64,000 nucleotides of DNA from JAJRTA01 sp965603125 (GTDB lineage: Bacteria > Zixibacteria > MSB-5A5 > GN15 > FEB-12), in contig CBFDBU010000002.1 in NCBI GenBank assembly GCA_965603125.1, positions 141,089-205,088 of the forward strand, read 5' to 3'. The position numbers were made by a program, and so were the translations under genes. Positions 60,774-64,000 of this stretch are shown here, piece after piece; positions within the stretch are counted from its first letter, which is position 1, and every line of letters begins with the position of its first letter. The notes under the pieces were generated by a model. It made no database searches, was not told where the DNA came from, and saw nothing but the letters and a program-made list of their open reading frames with translations.

Positions 60774-62704
60774 GTCGGCCAGGTAGTCGGTCACGGTTCT
60801 TACTCAGTTTCCTGTCGGGTGCCCTCGCCGGGCGGCTGGCCGTGGCGCTGCTGTCGTTGCTCGTCTTCGCCCTGGCTCTGAAATACCAGTGGCTTTCCAG
60901 CGTCGATCTGAAGGTCTACGACCTCGGTACGAGGATGAAATCGACGGCGGCCTGTTCCGACGTGACGCTGATTCCGATCGATCACCATTCACTTCAGACC
61001 TGTTTCCCCCGCCCGGCCCCGCCGGTCACGAGGCATCTGGCTCAGCACTCGCGGATAATCCAGCGGCTCGATTCCGCCGGCGCAACTCTGATCGTCCTGG
61101 ACCTGCTGTTCGACCAGGCAGACACGGCCGACACCGACAATCTGCGCGGCTTTGCCGACGCTCTCGCGCGCAGCGGGAAAGTCGTCCTGGCCTGCGCTCT
61201 TGAGAGTCACGCCCTAAGTGACATGCGGGGCGGCCAGGTCGCCACGCAGACGAGATTGGTTCTGCCTCCGGAGGAACTCCGTGAGGCTGCCGTCATCGGA
61301 CTGGTAAACGTGCCGCTCGACCAGGACGGCGTGATTCGGCGCTGCTATTTCGGCAAGGTCTTTCAGCGGGATTACCTCCCGTCTCTGTCATCGGTCGTCG
61401 CGGCCTTGTACATGGGCGGCAAGCCGCCGGTGCGAGCGGACCGCTCGTCTTTCTACATCGACTACTCACTGGCCGGCGCGGCAGAGAGAATCCCTTACGA
61501 ACAAATACTCGATGGCGACAACTGGCAGGAATCCGTCAAGGGGAAAATCGCCATCGTGGGTGTGACCGGCAATGGACCCACCGATACCCACTTAACGCCC
61601 CTGTCCCCGGGCAGGGAAGCGGGATTCTCCAGGATCAGCGGTGTCGAGATCCAAACGCTGGCGGTGCAAACGCTGTTGACGGGAACCAGCCCGGGGCCGA
61701 TGGGCCGGGCCGTGGCTTTCCTGCTGGGAGCCGCTATTATGGTTGCCCTGGGGCTGGCTGTGCGAGGACTGAACGCCGTCCTCGGGATGACCGTGACGGC
61801 GGCCGCCCTCTTTCTGCTGATCGTGGCAGGCCTGCTGGCGGTGGCCGGGTTGTCGCTGATAATACCGGTGGGGGCTTATGCCGTGGGTATCGTGGGAACG
61901 GGATTGCTGGCCCTCTCTTCGCGCACCGCCTTTCTGAGGAATCTGGCCGGGCGCTCTCAGGCACTCCTTTCGGACATCTCCAAGGACATGATCGAGGCCA
62001 GCGCCATACAGCGGAAATTGCAACCGAAAGAACTACCGCAGAGCAACAGATATGACCTCGGGGCAGTGCAGATCACCTGCCGGGAAGTGGGTGGGGATTA
62101 CTACGACGTCGTCGACCTGGGCAGTCACAAGTTAGGCTTGCTCGTGGCTGACGTTGCCGGGAAGGGCGTGCCCGGCTCACTGATCATGGCCAACATACAG
62201 GGCACGTTTCGGCACTTAGTGGGCAAATCCGCGTCCCCCGCCGATATCCTCGCCGAACTCAACAAGACCGCGGTAGGTTCCACCAGCCCGGAGCACAAGT
62301 TTGTCACACTGTTCTATGGTGTTTTGGACTACGATGCGCGCCTGCTGGTGTACAGCAACGCCGGTCACTGCTACCCGATAATTTGCTCGGCAGGGGGGAA
62401 GACAGAGACGCTCAGGGAGAGCGGAGTGCCGCTGGGGCTGTTTGACGGCATCTCATGGCCGACCGGCCGGATCGTCCTGCACAAGGGGGATGTGATTTGC
62501 ATCTACAGCGACGGTATCTCCGAAGCGGGTAGCGATGACCCGGAAAAGCAGTTCGGCGAAGACCGAATTGCAGCCTGTGTCAGTCAAAACTGCAACCGTC
62601 CCACCGACGAGATCAAGGACTGTTTGCTTGGAGCGTGCCGGGAATTTGTCCGGGGAGCGTCTTTTGACGACGACTGGACACTGGTTGTCGTCAAGCTCGC
62701 TTGA
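60770..62704 (+). CDS. CHASE2 sensor fused to SpoIIE-type PP2C phosphatase
   Basis: The 644-residue protein has an N-terminal membrane helix (~18-38), an extracytoplasmic CHASE2 sensor (~40-300: KVYDLGTRMKSTAACSDVTL, ATLIVLDLLFDQADTADTDN, GKIAIVGVTGNGPTDTHLTP), three membrane helices (~305-388) and a cytoplasmic SpoIIE/RsbU phosphatase (~420-644). Phosphatase metal-site motifs are EVGGDYYDVV and LVADVAGKGVPGSL, with YSNAGHCYP, YSDGISEAG and DDDWTLVVVKL near the end. Such proteins dephosphorylate anti-anti-sigma partners in response to an external signal. No anti-sigma or STAS gene is adjacent. It overlaps the FecR-like gene by 4 bases. Confidence 0.92.
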   Translation: MSRPGSRSRFLLSFLSGALAGRLAVALLSLLVFALALKYQWLSSVDLKVYDLGTRMKSTAACSDVTLIPIDHHSLQTCFPRPAPPVTRHLAQHSRIIQRLDSAGATLIVLDLLFDQADTADTDNLRGFADALARSGKVVLACALESHALSDMRGGQVATQTRLVLPPEELREAAVIGLVNVPLDQDGVIRRCYFGKVFQRDYLPSLSSVVAALYMGGKPPVRADRSSFYIDYSLAGAAERIPYEQILDGDNWQESVKGKIAIVGVTGNGPTDTHLTPLSPGREAGFSRISGVEIQTLAVQTLLTGTSPGPMGRAVAFLLGAAIMVALGLAVRGLNAVLGMTVTAAALFLLIVAGLLAVAGLSLIIPVGAYAVGIVGTGLLALSSRTAFLRNLAGRSQALLSDISKDMIEASAIQRKLQPKELPQSNRYDLGAVQITCREVGGDYYDVVDLGSHKLGLLVADVAGKGVPGSLIMANIQGTFRHLVGKSASPADILAELNKTAVGSTSPEHKFVTLFYGVLDYDARLLVYSNAGHCYPIICSAGGKTETLRESGVPLGLFDGISWPTGRIVLHKGDVICIYSDGISEAGSDDPEKQFGEDRIAACVSQNCNRPTDEIKDCLLGACREFVRGASFDDDWTLVVVKLA

Positions 62705-62751
62705 GGCTGTCGAAACCCGGGGGTTGCGACCTTCGGTGACTGAGTATCTTC

Positions 62752-63924
62752 TTATGGATTGGTATCTCTCTCAACGGACTGAAATGAAACATTCAAAGAC
62801 CTTTCGACTGCGGAGATGGGAACACCGAAGGCAAGCCCCTCGAATCCCGGCGCCACGATCTTCCAACTTACCACCGCCACGACTTCGCCTCGTTGGTTAA
62901 GGAGAGGTCCACCGCTGTTGCCTGGATTTAGACTGGCATCCGTCTGTAGATACACGGTTTCTTGAAATTCGCGATGTCCACTTACGACACCCCGGGTCAC
63001 CGTCCATGCAAGTTCTTGGCTGAAAGGCGTACCCACCGCGTAGATATCTGCTCCCGGCTGTGGTTCCGTTTCCAAAGCCAACGGCAAGCACCTGTGTCCG
63101 CTCCCCGGCAGTTTTAGAATCGCAACATCCTGGCTATCATCTCTCCTGAGTACTGATGCTGTAAGTGTCAGCCCAGAGTTGAATACAAGCTGGACTTCTT
63201 CAACACCCGAGACCACATGCGCTGCTGTGATCACATATCCATCTGGCGAAACCAAGAAACCGCTGGCCAATGTTGAACCAACTCTCATTGTCACAACAGC
63301 TTGCATGACATCAACGAAATGGTCCGGGAGATGAAGCGGACTCGGCGGTACCAGAACTTCGATGTCGAGGCGTCCGAGCTTGGTCACTGACGTAGCGGTC
63401 GGTCGGTCTATCCTTAGTCTATCCGCAAACGCCGTCACGGCAAGAAGATTCCTTACAGCGTTATTGAAGGCCGCAAAGACAGCTGGCTTTGCACGAGGAG
63501 ACATTCTTGCAAATCCTTTAGTAGAGTGTTCAAACACAACCTGCCTCTCAAGGGCATCGTACAACTGCCAGTCAACATATATCACCGCTTCATTGTAGTT
63601 GCCAGCTAACGGACCAAAGGTGTTGTATCGCAGTCCGATGACCGTTGCGCCAAGTTGATAGGTAGCTTTTGCTGCGTCACTTCCTTCGAACAGAAGATTA
63701 TCCCCACCCAATACCTTGTAGCCATACCACCTCAACGTTTCGCTTGCACCCAGCGTGAACTCCTCAGAGCCAAATGAGATTCCCGACTGCCAATGTAGTG
63801 CATACTGTTTAACCTTGGCCAATCCATCGTAATGACCACCTATTCTCTCCCCGGTAGGAATACGCAATAGAACACCCTTAAAGCTGATAGGCTGAAGTTG
63901 AAGTTCCCCTGGTTTAGTGGACAC
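62752..63924 (-). CDS. Trypsin-like (S1C/DegP-type) serine protease with novel N-terminal region
   Basis: The C-terminal ~190 of 390 residues form a chymotrypsin-fold protease with the triad visible: His236 (VITAAHVV), Asp266 (SQDVAILKL) and Ser337 (NPGNSGGPLL). No PDZ domain follows; the chain ends soon after FGVPISAVERSL. The first ~200 residues (LQLQPISFKG ... YNTFGPLAGNYNEAVIYVDW) form an uncharacterised domain. No signal peptide is visible after the GTG at 63924, the first possible start after an in-frame stop, so the protein may be cytoplasmic or its N-terminus may be lost. The next gene diverges at 63966. Confidence 0.85.
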   Translation of the reverse strand: MSTKPGELQLQPISFKGVLLRIPTGERIGGHYDGLAKVKQYALHWQSGISFGSEEFTLGASETLRWYGYKVLGGDNLLFEGSDAAKATYQLGATVIGLRYNTFGPLAGNYNEAVIYVDWQLYDALERQVVFEHSTKGFARMSPRAKPAVFAAFNNAVRNLLAVTAFADRLRIDRPTATSVTKLGRLDIEVLVPPSPLHLPDHFVDVMQAVVTMRVGSTLASGFLVSPDGYVITAAHVVSGVEEVQLVFNSGLTLTASVLRRDDSQDVAILKLPGSGHRCLPLALETEPQPGADIYAVGTPFSQELAWTVTRGVVSGHREFQETVYLQTDASLNPGNSGGPLLNQRGEVVAVVSWKIVAPGFEGLAFGVPISAVERSLNVSFQSVERDTNP

Positions 63925-63965
63925 GTAGAAAGGATAGTGTTATGATTCTTTCCGGAGGTGTTCAG

Positions 63966-64000
63966 ATGTCAGGAAATGGGAATCGTCGCCGTTATGACCG
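63966..64000 (+). CDS. Start of a rightward gene (partial at window edge)
   Basis: GGAGGTG at 63954-63960 precedes ATG 63966 by 5 bases, and the frame MSGNGNRRRYD remains open to the last base. Eleven codons are too few to name it. It diverges from the protease gene, sharing a promoter region of about 40 bases. Confidence 0.5.
   Translation, partial: MSGNGNRRRYD

Noticed and set aside
1..64000. CRISPR arrays, prophage or an integrase-bearing island
   Set aside because: No regularly spaced direct repeats, phage structural genes or complete recombinase were seen on either strand.

Overview
This window is a dense bacterial chromosome segment that looks moderately GC-rich by eye. It most resembles an uncultured diderm of the FCB superphylum, with candidate Zixibacteria or a relative as the best guess. 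That assignment is inference. It rests on secreted proteins with PKD and FnIII domains and a C-terminal 'NYPNPFNP' sorting-type tail, a DUF2723 membrane protein, a DUF5686 outer-membrane protein, a KdsB-like CMP-sugar synthetase (outer-membrane LPS or a related acid sugar), and lipoprotein pairs of the COG3014/LpoB kind. No rRNA operon is present to settle it.

Layout. 1-6.8 kb: the end of a polytopic membrane protein, a small excisionase-type HTH protein, a DUF2723 protein, then cmk-plsC-rpsA with a strong terminator. 6.98-7.6 kb: an RNA locus with tRNA-Ala(CGC), a boxA-like leader, and a 267-nt Bacillus-like SRP RNA with an Alu domain. 7.6-14 kb: mixed metabolism and accessory genes. These are an Rx4H (HEPN-like) protein, a sodium/solute symporter, a truncated MmgE/PrpD gene, a small membrane protein, a fungal-type single-chain homoaconitase and an HD-like protein. 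14-22 kb: a tandem pair of large secreted paralogues followed by a DUF5686 outer-membrane protein. 22-38 kb: a long minus-strand surface-polysaccharide locus. It has OPX (Wza-like) and PCP (Wzz/GumC-like) export proteins, a Gfo/Idh - hexapeptide acetyltransferase - DegT - 2-epimerase set for a UDP-diacetamido-hexuronic-acid type sugar, a MurJ/Wzx-like flippase, a GT4, a second DegT, a GNAT, a polysaccharide deacetylase, a DRG/TGS GTPase and an O-antigen ligase or polymerase. 38-42.8 kb: a PIG-V-like mannosyltransferase, a small lipoprotein, pyrG and a kdsB-like gene.

42.8-46.1 kb is the most unusual part: a visibly more AT-rich patch of damaged DNA. It holds a two-gene HEPN-like pair, one member of which (TIGR02391 family) is split by a 103-bp MITE with a CTAG target duplication. 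It also holds a frameshifted and 3'-truncated wecB, an IS256-family transposase tail and a short membrane-protein fragment. 46.1-50.2 kb resumes polysaccharide chemistry: a WbpB/WlbA-type dehydrogenase, an asparagine-synthase-type amidotransferase and a NadE of the insertion-bearing type often seen in such loci. 50.3-64 kb: envelope and signalling genes. These are Ig-like and PKD surface proteins, a DUF2884-like protein, a COG3014-LpoB lipoprotein pair, an MscS channel, a FecR/TPR-like protein overlapping a CHASE2-SpoIIE phosphatase, a trypsin-like protease, and the first codons of a rightward gene at the edge.

The two polysaccharide blocks together supply most steps for a Wzx/Wzy-type glycan with an acidic N-acetylated sugar. 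The UDP-GlcNAc 6-dehydrogenase and the initiating phosphoglycosyltransferase are not in the window.
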